Source: GCA-2683135 sp964507445
GTDB taxonomy: Bacteria; Planctomycetota; GCA-002687715
Reading direction: 5' to 3'
Assembly (NCBI GenBank): GCA_964507445.1
Contig: CAZDQF010000005.1
Location: 237,517-301,516, forward strand
Length of the DNA stretch: 64,000 nt
The stretch's first letter is position 1, and each line of letters starts with the position of its first letter. Made by a program: the position numbers and the translations under genes. Positions 24,303 through 32,806 of the stretch are shown in pieces. The notes under the pieces are model-generated. The model did no database searches and was not told where the DNA came from. It worked only from the letters and a program-made list of their open reading frames with translations.

Positions 24303-27300
24303 CGGCTCGGGTCCTCCTCCTTGTTCAACAGCCGCCACTGAAGAGCCTGCCAGTTCTCCTTGAGCACGAACCGCGGCGTGAAGCCCTCCGAGGTCGTGGG
24401 GATGTCATCCAGCAACGCGAGGATTCGGCCCCGGTTCGTCAGCACCCTCCGCGACACCAGGGTGCCGTAGGCGAGGATGACCGCGTTGCGGACCTTCCAG
24501 TTCCGGTGGAAGTGAAGGGTCTTCAACGCGTCCACCACGCCCTCGTCGAGGGCGAGCTTGCCGAGAGCCTCCACGGCGGCCACCGCCACCTCGAAGCTCT
24601 TGTCGTTCCTGGCGGCGGTGAGCCTGACGAGGGCCTCCTCGCGGGCAGGCCCGCTGAGGCTGGCGGCGAAGCCGCCGAGGGTGGCCGCGGCCTCCATCCG
24701 GACCTCGAAGTACGGGTCGCCCACGGCCATGAGCAGGCATCGTTCGATCCGTTCATCCACCTCACCGAGCTGCCTCAGGGAGATGATGGCGTTGCGGCGG
24801 ATGAAGCCCGGCTCTTCGAAGTCCCCGCCGAGCAAGCGCTGCCACCGCGACGCCGGTTTGCGGCTGGTCGCCAGCTCCGCCAGGTCATAGCGGAAGGACT
24901 TGAGGTCCAGGGTGCCAGCGAGCTTCACGCCGACGTAGCGGACGCGCCAGTCATCGTCGCCGAGGAAGCTGGCGATCCGTCGCGCGAAGTTGCAGTGCTG
25001 CGCCACGTCCGGGTGGTTCTTGACCCAGCTCAGGAGTCGTTGGGGCGGGTCCATGCAGTACGGGTTGACGGGTCTGGGCTCCGTCCCCTTGGCGGCGTTG
25101 TCACGGCCCCTGCGGTTGACGCGGATCAGGAGCTCCTCTACCTGCTCCGATCTGAGAAGGAGCCCGGCGGCGCAGAAGGCGAACAGGGCGAAGGCCAGCG
25201 GGACGCCGAGGACGAAGAGGCGGTTCAGGGCCAGGGGCAAGGCGTGGAAGTCCTTGACCGCCGAGTACGCCACCAGCATGGCGATGAGCGCCCCGGCGGT
25301 AGCGAGCGTCGTGTGGCCGACGCTGGGCAGGACGTGGGAGGTCTTCAGTGCGATGCCCTCCGCCCGGAGGCTGCGGCAGAGCATGGTCAACCTCATGGCG
25401 GCGCAGAGGACGAGGGCCGCGGTGGTGCCGAGGGCGAGGCCGGCGATCCCCATGCCCATGTTGACGAGGGTCACGGAGATGGAGATGTTGGCGGCCAGGG
25501 CGATGAAGCTGGTGAGCGTGCTCTTGCTCTGCTCCATGCGAGCGGAGAAGAACCGTCCGCACAGGCCGGTCAGTCCCCAGGCCGTGAGCCCGACGGCGTA
25601 ACACCGAAGCGCCAGGGCGACATGAGCGCTGGCCACGGCGTCGAAGTTCACCCAGCGGAACAACAGGTTCACGATGGGGTCCGCGAGCACCAGCATCACG
25701 ACGCTGACCGGGAGCAGCGCGAAGACGGTCCAGTTGATGCCGCCCGCCAGCAGCCTCCGGGTGTCGTTGCGGTCCTTGAGCGCCTGGCCCTCGCTGAGCT
25801 CCTTCAAGATGACCGTGTTGATGGAGACCGAGATGAGGCCGAAGGGCAACATGAAGATGACCATGGCGAAGTGCAGGGCCGACACCATCCCCGCGGCGAG
25901 GGACGTCGCCAGCACGGTGTCCACCATGGATCCGGCTCGTTGCACGGACACGTCCGCGAGGATGTTGGGCGTCACCCGACCCACCTTGCGGACTCCTGGG
26001 TCCTTCAGGTCCACGACGGGACGCAGGCGTACGCCGAATCCTCGGGAGACGTCATGCGATAGCAGCGGCGGGATCATGGCGAGCACCTGGCCGAACCCGC
26101 CGAGCAGGACTCCGATGCCCAGTGCCGGCAACCCGAGGACCGGATACAGGGCCACGCCGATGAGGACGCCGACGGAGAACAGGATCGACGAGAACGAGGG
26201 CACAGCGAACCGGTTGCACGACTTGAGGACCGCCGCCAGGACGGCCGCGACGGACACCAGCACCAGGTACGGGAACATGATCTGCGTCAGCATCACCGCG
26301 TCGTCGATGATGCCTCGCGCCACGAAACCCGGGGCGATGTGCGGCAGCCACATGGGCAACGTCAGGATCCCCGCCACGGTGACCGCGCCGCTGCCGATGA
26401 GGGTGAGCGTGAGGACGGACGAGAACAGCCGGTTGGCCTTGTCGGTCCTGCCGGTGCGTTGCAGGTGGACGAAGGTGGGCATGAACGCGGCGTCCACCGC
26501 CTGCTCGGCGAACACCCCGCGGAAGTAGCTGGAGACCTGCAGCCCGATGGACATGAGGTCGAGGGTGTTACCGAGTCCGAAGGTCGCGCCCATGACCGCC
26601 TCGCGCGCGAACCCGAACAGGCGTGAGGTGAGGGTCCCCAGGGCCATGATGGCGACCCGCAGGGAGATGCCACCCGTCTGCGCCGGCCGCTCCACCTCCC
26701 GGTCCTTGAGGAGGAACGTGAACCGCCGACCTCCGACGGAGATCACGTCCTCCGCCTTGAGCGTCACCCGGCCCTCGACCGGCTTGCCCGCGAGCTCCAC
26801 CGGTCCGCTGCGCCGCAGGATGTGGAACTCAGGCCCGCCGCTCTGCCGGGTGCGCAGGATCACGGCCCGGGCGGAACCCCGGCACCGTGGCTGCTGGACC
26901 CTGATGTCCGGGAGCATGCCGGTGCCGACGATGTTGTTGCGGAACAGCAGCTCGTGGGTCTGACCCTGTTCGTCCAGGAGGACACCGCAACGGTCGATCT
27001 CCGTGACCTGTTCGACCCGGGACTTCTCGGTGGCCAGCTTGTGAACGATGTCCCGGTGTTTGGTGAGCGCGTCGTCAACCGCCAGTCGTGACGCGCACCG
27101 GCCCATCTTGGCGCGACCGGAGTCGTCGCTCATGAGGTCGGAGATCTTCTTCGCCAGCCCGTCGCCGCGGACCCGCACCACGGAGCGTCCGCCCTCATCG
27201 CCGCGCTCCTCGAACAGCACCTCAGCTGAGCCGCTGCGCTGGACGGAGATCGCGTTCATGAGCTGATGGTCACCAGGGACGTCGCTCTTCGGGATGAGGA

Positions 27301-28195
27301 TGCTGGGTTTGCCTACCGTGGCCAGCTCCATGATGGTGCCGGCGCCGGCTCGCGCCACCACCAGGTCGGCCACCGCGTAGATGTCCTGGATGTTCTTGAA
27401 GAACGGTTTGCAGAAGTAACGTCCCGGCACCACCGTGCTGAGGCCGGCGTTCTCCAACCGCTCCCGGGTGTCCTCGAAGGCCTGGTACTCGCCGGTGTTG
27501 GAGAGGCCGGTGGAGTGGACGACGGCGATGTTCTCGTCTCTGAGGAGGGTCTTGAGGGCCTCAACGGTGCCGCGGTTGATGGCGCGGGACCCCATGCTGC
27601 CGCCCACGACGAAGGCCACCTTGCACTGTTCGGAGAGTTGGAAGCGTTCTCGGGCCCGCTCCGGGCACCCCTCGCCGATCTGGGATCGCACGGGGTAACC
27701 CGCGACCACCGTCTTGTCCGACGGGAACGCGTCCAGAGACTCCCGGAACGTGACGCCTACCCGGGTCGCCAGCTGGGCCAGGACACGATTGGCCATGCCC
27801 GGGTGGACGTTCTGTTCGTGAACGTAGATAGGGCGCCGCAGGATCCACGCCGCGATGACGCAGGGGACCGAGACGAAGCCTCCGGATGCGATCACCACGT
27901 GCGGCCGGAACCGCAAGATGATCCCCATGGAGAGGAGCACTCCGCAGAAAATGCGGAGGGCCATCTTCATGAACTGAACCGGCTGTCTTGGCGACCGGAA
28001 CCGCGCGCAGGGGACGGCGTGGAACGGGACGCCGCTCTCCTGCGCGGCGCGGTTCTCGTAGCCGTGGGCGCTCCCTACGTAGCGGAAGGACGCGTCCGGT
28101 GCCGTGGAGCGGACCTTGCCCAGGATCGCGAGATTGGGGGTGACGTGCCCGCCGGTGCCACCTCCCGTGAAGAGATACCTCCTCCCCTCTGCCAA
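24299..28195 (-). CDS. MurG-FHA-like-MurJ-HEAT fusion protein (lipid II synthase joined to lipid II flippase)
   Basis: One uninterrupted 1298-codon frame from a TTG with GGGAGGG upstream. Residues 1-390 are a full MurG: GGGTGGHVTP (11-20), ASGGFVSVP, VHEQN, VGGSMGSRAIN (198-207) and ARAGAGTIMEL. Residues ~396-503 resemble an FHA fold (VGTGMLPDIRV, GRVTLKAEDVISVGGRRFTFLL) but lack the phosphothreonine-binding Arg. Residues ~511-1025 are a whole MurJ/MviN flippase with about 14 helices, beginning LTSRLFGFAREAVMG. Residues ~1050-1298 are HEAT-like repeats (DDWRVRYVGVKLAG, DPYFEVRMEAAATLG, RNWKVRNAVILAYG). The first part adds GlcNAc to lipid I and the second flips lipid II outward. Confidence 0.93.
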   Translation of the reverse strand: MAEGRRYLFTGGGTGGHVTPNLAILGKVRSTAPDASFRYVGSAHGYENRAAQESGVPFHAVPCARFRSPRQPVQFMKMALRIFCGVLLSMGIILRFRPHVVIASGGFVSVPCVIAAWILRRPIYVHEQNVHPGMANRVLAQLATRVGVTFRESLDAFPSDKTVVAGYPVRSQIGEGCPERARERFQLSEQCKVAFVVGGSMGSRAINRGTVEALKTLLRDENIAVVHSTGLSNTGEYQAFEDTRERLENAGLSTVVPGRYFCKPFFKNIQDIYAVADLVVARAGAGTIMELATVGKPSILIPKSDVPGDHQLMNAISVQRSGSAEVLFEERGDEGGRSVVRVRGDGLAKKISDLMSDDSGRAKMGRCASRLAVDDALTKHRDIVHKLATEKSRVEQVTEIDRCGVLLDEQGQTHELLFRNNIVGTGMLPDIRVQQPRCRGSARAVILRTRQSGGPEFHILRRSGPVELAGKPVEGRVTLKAEDVISVGGRRFTFLLKDREVERPAQTGGISLRVAIMALGTLTSRLFGFAREAVMGATFGLGNTLDLMSIGLQVSSYFRGVFAEQAVDAAFMPTFVHLQRTGRTDKANRLFSSVLTLTLIGSGAVTVAGILTLPMWLPHIAPGFVARGIIDDAVMLTQIMFPYLVLVSVAAVLAAVLKSCNRFAVPSFSSILFSVGVLIGVALYPVLGLPALGIGVLLGGFGQVLAMIPPLLSHDVSRGFGVRLRPVVDLKDPGVRKVGRVTPNILADVSVQRAGSMVDTVLATSLAAGMVSALHFAMVIFMLPFGLISVSINTVILKELSEGQALKDRNDTRRLLAGGINWTVFALLPVSVVMLVLADPIVNLLFRWVNFDAVASAHVALALRCYAVGLTAWGLTGLCGRFFSARMEQSKSTLTSFIALAANISISVTLVNMGMGIAGLALGTTAALVLCAAMRLTMLCRSLRAEGIALKTSHVLPSVGHTTLATAGALIAMLVAYSAVKDFHALPLALNRLFVLGVPLAFALFAFCAAGLLLRSEQVEELLIRVNRRGRDNAAKGTEPRPVNPYCMDPPQRLLSWVKNHPDVAQHCNFARRIASFLGDDDWRVRYVGVKLAGTLDLKSFRYDLAELATSRKPASRWQRLLGGDFEEPGFIRRNAIISLRQLGEVDERIERCLLMAVGDPYFEVRMEAAATLGGFAASLSGPAREEALVRLTAARNDKSFEVAVAAVEALGKLALDEGVVDALKTLHFHRNWKVRNAVILAYGTLVSRRVLTNRGRILALLDDIPTTSEGFTPRFVLKENWQALQWRLLNKEEDPSR

Positions 28196-28407
28196 CCGGT
28201 TCCCTCCCCAGGGTTGGAGCGCCCGGAGGCGGTGAGGCGTCAGCAGGCCCGCGTGACCTGCGACGCTCCGCCGCGGCGTCCTCCGGCCACAGGGACGCGC
28301 GGCGATTCCAGATCGCTCGCGGTCAATGTATGGCCACAGGTGGAAGAATGCAACCTACTACCAGATATGGGGTAAGACGCATGGGGGTGGGCCCGCGGCG
28401 GCGGGCC

Positions 28408-29382
28408 TCACGGGGACGGCGGGTCGTCGCCGTCTTGGAGGCGGCGGATCGGCGGGCGACGGGGTCGGTGGCCCTCGGGCTGCCCGTTGTCCTCCTCGTC
28501 CTCCCCCAGGGCTCGCCGAGCGGTGTTGCGACGGATGACGATGCGCGACGCGCCGAGGACCACCGCCAGCAGCAGGAGGGCGCCGAGCAGCAACTTACCG
28601 CCGAAGGACGGCATCCATGAGCGGTCACTCCGGAGGTCTTCGCGCCACCGGGCTTCCAGACGGTCCAGTGATAGCCCGAACGTCAACGTGATCGCCTGAT
28701 CCAGGGGGCCGCCTTGGCGTAAGGCCTCCAGCAATCTGGGGATCGGGTCTTCCTTGAGGCTGTTGCGCGCCAGCCACGCGACGAACGAACGAGACTGGGC
28801 GTAGGCCAGCTCCGACCCCCCCTCCGACTCAGGGAACGCCGACTCGAGCTCCTCGAGGTCCATGAGCTGACCGAAGAAGGCCCGCATGGGCAGGTCCAGG
28901 TCCGAGGGCCGGAAGAGCCGCCCCTCCGCCTCCTGAGCGATGCCCTCGTCGAGCCAGCGTGGGACGGAGCGGTGGCGGGTCCGTGGAATCATGTGGTGGA
29001 CCACGATGTGGCTCAGCTCGTGGGTGAGGACGCCGTTCACCCGAACCCGCGGAACGGATCGCTGGTCGAGTCGGATGATCACCCGGTTCACCGCCGGGAG
29101 AGCCACGCCCGCGACCCAGTCCGGCACCCGCTTGCCGCCCTCTCGGACGATGGCGTCCCCGAGCGCTTCGGAGTCCCTTACCAGCTCGATGACCAGCCCC
29201 TCCGGCGGGAGCCCCCCCGTGACCTGCCGGACGCGGGCGCGGGCCTCCGTGTAGGCGTCGTGGTACTCGAGCGCGACCCGTCGTCGACCCTCGGGGTACT
29301 CGATCACCGCTCCGAGGATGGGAATCCGTCCCTGTGCGGCGAGGCTCGGCAGCAGCAGGGTGATCACGAGGGCGGCGCGCAT
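28408..29382 (-). CDS. Membrane-anchored gluzincin metallopeptidase (peptidase MA-like)
   Basis: 324 residues. A signal peptide (ends near residue 16) precedes a zincin domain with HELSH (His121, Glu122, His125) and the downstream glutamate ligand in WLDEGIAQE about 20 residues later, the gluzincin spacing. One C-terminal membrane helix (LLLGALLLLAVVLGASRIV) and a basic/acidic cytoplasmic tail follow. The catalytic domain should lie in the periplasm. Substrates are unknown. The 212 bases between it and the MurG-MurJ start show nothing I can assign. Confidence 0.85.
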   Translation of the reverse strand: MRAALVITLLLPSLAAQGRIPILGAVIEYPEGRRRVALEYHDAYTEARARVRQVTGGLPPEGLVIELVRDSEALGDAIVREGGKRVPDWVAGVALPAVNRVIIRLDQRSVPRVRVNGVLTHELSHIVVHHMIPRTRHRSVPRWLDEGIAQEAEGRLFRPSDLDLPMRAFFGQLMDLEELESAFPESEGGSELAYAQSRSFVAWLARNSLKEDPIPRLLEALRQGGPLDQAITLTFGLSLDRLEARWREDLRSDRSWMPSFGGKLLLGALLLLAVVLGASRIVIRRNTARRALGEDEEDNGQPEGHRPRRPPIRRLQDGDDPPSP

Positions 29383-29440
29383 GTGTGCACCTTAACCGTG
29401 GGGCGTCCCCGATCACCGGCTGGCCTCGTATGATGCGGTC

Positions 29441-30130
29441 GTGTCCTGGCTTCGCACCACCACATTCAAGCGGTTCCGCAACGGGCTGCTGAGCAGCGTC
29501 ACCGGAGTCGCCGTGCGCGGCCTCCACATGACCGTTCGTTTCCGGGCGGAGGGTTGGGGGCCCATCCGGGAGCTCTGGAAGTCCCGAGGGGTGATCTTCG
29601 TGCTCTGGCATAACGGCTTGATGGTCCCCCTCGGACACGAGAGTTGTCGCGGGGTCCGGGCGCTCATCAGCGCCGGCCCGGATGGCGAGTTCGCGGCTCG
29701 TGTGGTGCGCCGGTTTGGAGTCCAGGCCGTGCGCGGGAGCACCTCCAAGGACGGCGGCCGGGCGCTGCTGGAGGCTGTACGGTCCGTGCAATGGAACGGC
29801 ACGCCACCCAGGTGGGCGGTGACCCCGGACGGCCCCCGGGGGCCCCGTTACGTCCTCCAGGCGGGAGCGGCGTGGCTCGCCTCCCGAACCGGTCTCCCGG
29901 TGGTTCCCCTGGGAATCGCCGCCGAACGCGCTTGGTACCTGAAGACCTGGGACCGCTACTGCATCCCGAAGCCGTTCAGCCGGGTGCACCTGGTCTTCGG
30001 AGACCCTCTGGAGATACCGGCAGAACTTTCCCGGGAAGAACTCGAAGCGAGCCGTGCTTCCGTGCAGGATGCCCTCCTTCGGACGTCGCAGCAGGCCGCG
30101 AAAGAGGCGGGAGTGGAGTGGCCGGATTGA
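29441..30130 (+). CDS. DUF374 lysophospholipid-acyltransferase-like protein
   Basis: 229 residues with the DUF374 signatures: VLWHNGLMVP, SAGPDGEFAARV, RGSTSKDGGRAL and TPDGPRGPRY. These proteins resemble acyltransferases and are linked to lipid A-type or envelope lipid acylation, though few have been tested. There is a weak N-terminal amphipathic helix but no strong membrane segment. Its stop overlaps the TTG start of the RNase HIII gene. Confidence 0.85.
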   Translation: MSWLRTTTFKRFRNGLLSSVTGVAVRGLHMTVRFRAEGWGPIRELWKSRGVIFVLWHNGLMVPLGHESCRGVRALISAGPDGEFAARVVRRFGVQAVRGSTSKDGGRALLEAVRSVQWNGTPPRWAVTPDGPRGPRYVLQAGAAWLASRTGLPVVPLGIAAERAWYLKTWDRYCIPKPFSRVHLVFGDPLEIPAELSREELEASRASVQDALLRTSQQAAKEAGVEWPD

Positions 30131-30990
30131 AGAACTTCGTCAGCAAGCTCGATCGAACCTGTGGGGAGCAGCTCGAGGCGTTGCTGCGTGACCTCGGATA
30201 CGAGTTCCGTGAGGTGGCCTACGCGCGGTTCGGAGCCAAGGGTGAAGGAGTGAGCGTCGTCCTCTATGACAGCGGCAAGCTCGTCGTGCAGGGGAAGGGC
30301 GCCTCCGAGTTTCGTCTGCATCGGCTGCAGGAGATCGTCGGCCTGCCGGAGCCACGGCTCAAGGTGGCGACCATCGGCTGCGACGAGGCGGGAAAGGGCG
30401 ACTACTTCGGGCCCCTCGTGGCGGCGGCGGTAGCCATGACTCCGGAAGAGGAGAAGTTCCTCGACGAGGTCCCGTTGCAGGACAGCAAGACCCTCAACGA
30501 CCGGCAGATCTCCCAGGCGGCCGAGTACCTTCGCAACGTCCTGCCGCACGAGATCGTGGCCATCGGCCCCGCCCGCTACAACGAGCTCTACCGGAAGTTC
30601 CGCAACGTGAACCACATGCTCGCCTGGGCTCACGGCAAGGCGATGCTGGCGGTGAGGGACAAGACCGGGATCGAGCACGTGCTCCTGGACCAGTTCTGCG
30701 ACCCCGGCGTGGTCGTGCGCGCCCTCGGGGATCGCTCCCAGGACATCGACCTGGAGGCGCGGCCGCGGGCGGAAGACGACCCCGCCGTAGCGGCGGCGTC
30801 ACTGCTGGCTCGAGACGCCTTCGTCCGCGGCATCGACCGCCTCAAGCACGTGGCCGGGTGCCCCCTCCCCAAGGGGGCCGGAGCTCCGGTGCTGGAGGCT
30901 GGCCGACGGTTGGTGGAGGAGCGCGGCCGTGGGGTGCTGGCCGACGTGGCCAAGCTCCACTTCCGCACGACCGAGCAGATCGGCGGCTGA
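30127..30990 (+). CDS. rnhC: Ribonuclease HIII
   Basis: 287 residues from a TTG overlapping the upstream stop (TTGA). The N-terminal ~75 residues form the TBP-like substrate-binding domain specific to RNase HIII (KLVVQGKGASEFRLHRL). The catalytic domain begins with GCDEAGKGDYFGPL (Asp86, Glu87), followed by LQDSKTLNDRQI and the VLLDQF acidic residue. It removes RNA from RNA-DNA hybrids. RNase HIII, rather than HII, is frequent in Firmicutes and also occurs in Planctomycetota and Chlamydiae. A terminator follows. Confidence 0.92.
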   Translation: MKNFVSKLDRTCGEQLEALLRDLGYEFREVAYARFGAKGEGVSVVLYDSGKLVVQGKGASEFRLHRLQEIVGLPEPRLKVATIGCDEAGKGDYFGPLVAAAVAMTPEEEKFLDEVPLQDSKTLNDRQISQAAEYLRNVLPHEIVAIGPARYNELYRKFRNVNHMLAWAHGKAMLAVRDKTGIEHVLLDQFCDPGVVVRALGDRSQDIDLEARPRAEDDPAVAAASLLARDAFVRGIDRLKHVAGCPLPKGAGAPVLEAGRRLVEERGRGVLADVAKLHFRTTEQIGG

Positions 30991-31029
30991 TCCTCGTCCC
31001 GGTCGGGGTCGCCTAAGTGGCATCCCAGC

Positions 31030-31051
31030 AGAGGTTTGCACCTCTTTTTTT
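31030..31051 (+). terminator. Rho-independent terminator after rnhC
   Basis: AGAGGT (31030-31035), loop TTGC, ACCTCT (31040-31045), running into seven T residues. The stem is short but perfect, and the placement 40 bases after the rnhC stop and before argR is right. Confidence 0.75.
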
Positions 31052-31083
31052 CTCCTCCACCGGCAACCCTTGAATGGTTATGA

Positions 31084-31103
31084 GCATTATTTGACGATAA
31101 TGC
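31084..31103. promoter_or_regulatory. argR: Predicted ArgR operator upstream of the arginine operon
   Basis: A perfect inverted repeat, GCATTAT (31084-31090), six-base spacer TTGACG, ATAATGC (31097-31103), lies 16 bases before argR and includes a -10-like GATAAT. The overlapping stretch starting TATGAGCATTATT resembles an ARG box half (TNTGAATW4ATTCANA-type). Autoregulation of the operon by its first gene product is the natural reading, not proven. Confidence 0.6.
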
Positions 31104-31119
31104 GCATTGAGGTGGCCCC

Positions 31120-31605
31120 ATGCCCATGGACCCAAGACAACGCAGCCGTCGCCTGGCGGCGATCCGGGAGATCATCGACTCCGAGTCCGTCTCCAGCCAG
31201 ACGGAGCTGGCCGGACTGCTCATGGACCGTGGCTTCAGCGTCACCCAGTCGTCGATCTCCCGCGACCTGCGGAGCCTGCCCGTGAGCAAGGTGAACGGCG
31301 CCTACTGCGTGAGCGGACCCGGCCCCTCGAGGCCTGAAGGGGCGGAGCTCCAGGAGACCATCCGTGACGCGGTGGTAGGGGTGGCTCAAGCCGGCCCCAA
31401 CCTCGTCGTCGTCAGGACCGTGATCGGCGGGGCGTCCCGTCTCGGCAGCGTCATCGATCACGCCGCCTGGCCCGAGATCGTCGGCACCGTGGCGGGGGAC
31501 GACACCCTGTTCGTTGCGGTCTCGGGTCAGCGGGCGGCGAAGGCCCTCACCCAGCGGTTGTCGGATTCGGCGGCTGAGGAAGCAAAGGAGGCCAGCGATG
31601 TCTGA
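31120..31605 (+). CDS. argR: Arginine repressor ArgR
   Basis: 161 residues. The N-terminal winged helix has IREIIDSESVSSQTELAGLL and the recognition motif TQSSISRDLRSL; in the family SR binds the ARG box. The C-terminal oligomerisation/arginine-binding domain has VVRTVIGGASRLGSVID and GTVAGDDTLFVAV, where the GT-GDDT aspartates contact arginine. It is the first gene of the operon. Its stop is overlapped by the argG start (8 bases). Confidence 0.94.
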   Translation: MPMDPRQRSRRLAAIREIIDSESVSSQTELAGLLMDRGFSVTQSSISRDLRSLPVSKVNGAYCVSGPGPSRPEGAELQETIRDAVVGVAQAGPNLVVVRTVIGGASRLGSVIDHAAWPEIVGTVAGDDTLFVAVSGQRAAKALTQRLSDSAAEEAKEASDV

Positions 31606-32806
31606 GGCGGTTGTCCTCGCGTACTCGGGAGGTCTGGACACCAGCTGGTGCATCCCGCACTTGTTGGGCACCACGGCGCCCGAGGTAATCACCGTGACCG
31701 TGGACGTCGGCGGCACCGACGCGGCGGAGCGGGAGGTGCTGGCTCAAAGGAGTCGACAGCTCGGAGCGGCGCGGCACATCCACGTGGACGCCCGCCGCCA
31801 GTTCTTCGACGAGGTGGTGCGTTACCTGCTCATGGGCAACGTGCTGCGAGGCAACCTCTACCCCCTCTGTGTCGGCGCGGAGCGCAGCCTCCAGGCCAGA
31901 GAGGTGGCGCGGGTGGCCCAGGAGCTCGGGGTGACCGCCGTGGCGCACGGGTGCACCGCCGCCGGCAACGACCAGGTCCGGTTCGAGGTGGCGTTGAGGA
32001 CCGCCGCCCCCGAGGTCAGCATCCTGGCCCCGGTGCGTGATCAGGCGCCGAGCCGCGACGACGAGGTCCAGGATCTGAAGGCCGTCGGCTACGAGCCTCC
32101 CGCCTCCCAGGGGGCGTACTCGGTGAACAGCGGCCTCTGGGGGGTGACCATTGGCGGAACGGAGACCCTCGACACGCGGGAGAGCATCCCGGAGCACGCC
32201 TGGGAGAGAACCCGTGGGGCGTTCGACCGACCAAGGGCCGCGGAACAGCACGTGGTCAGCTTCCTCGAAGGGGTCCCGGTCGCCGTGGATGGCGAGACCG
32301 GAGATCCGGTGTCGATCATCGAGCGGGTGGACGCCCTCGGCGCGGCGTTCGGGGTGGGCCGGGGGATCCACCTCGGGGAGACCGTGCTCGGGGTCAAGGG
32401 TCGGGTGGCCTTCGAGGCCCCCGCGGCGACCATCCTGATGACCGCCCACCGCGAGCTGGAGAAGCTCGTCCTGACCGCGCGCCAGCAGGGCATGAAGGAC
32501 ACGGCGGCGAGGGTCTATGGGGACCTGGTCCACGAAGGCCAGTTCCTCGAGCCCACCTGCCGCGACATCGAAGCCCTGTTCCGGTCCTCGCAGCAGAGGG
32601 TGACAGGTGACGTGACCGTCACCCTTCGCACAGGCAGCGTGTTCGTGGACGGGGCGACTTCACCATGGTCTCTGCGTGACGCGTCCACGGCGGCCTACGG
32701 CGAGGCCGCGGGGGAGTGGACCCCGGCGGACGCCGCCGGCTTCTCGCGCATCGTCGGCATCCCCGGGCAGCTCTATGCCCGGGCTCAGGGAGGTGACCCG
32801 TCATGA
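31598..32806 (+). CDS. argG: Argininosuccinate synthase
   Basis: 402 residues. It joins citrulline and aspartate using ATP. The PP-motif AYSGGLDTS (8-16) binds ATP, TVDVGG follows, and GNDQVRFE (aspartate/citrulline site) and SGLWGVTIGGTETLD are present. The GLWG-type loop is the form I associate with Bacteroidetes-like enzymes. ATGA overlap with the next gene. Confidence 0.95.
   Translation: MSEAVVLAYSGGLDTSWCIPHLLGTTAPEVITVTVDVGGTDAAEREVLAQRSRQLGAARHIHVDARRQFFDEVVRYLLMGNVLRGNLYPLCVGAERSLQAREVARVAQELGVTAVAHGCTAAGNDQVRFEVALRTAAPEVSILAPVRDQAPSRDDEVQDLKAVGYEPPASQGAYSVNSGLWGVTIGGTETLDTRESIPEHAWERTRGAFDRPRAAEQHVVSFLEGVPVAVDGETGDPVSIIERVDALGAAFGVGRGIHLGETVLGVKGRVAFEAPAATILMTAHRELEKLVLTARQQGMKDTAARVYGDLVHEGQFLEPTCRDIEALFRSSQQRVTGDVTVTLRTGSVFVDGATSPWSLRDASTAAYGEAAGEWTPADAAGFSRIVGIPGQLYARAQGGDPS

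Noticed and set aside
24506..26062. Long + strand frame of 518 codons opposite the MurJ/HEAT region
   Set aside because: It is antisense to the well-supported fusion gene, is rich in His/Gly/Asp/Glu codons typical of GC-rich shadows, and has no motif.
31091..31096. TTGACG inside the argR operator as a -35 box
   Set aside because: No -10 element lies 16-18 bases downstream, which is GC-rich sequence at the ribosome site.
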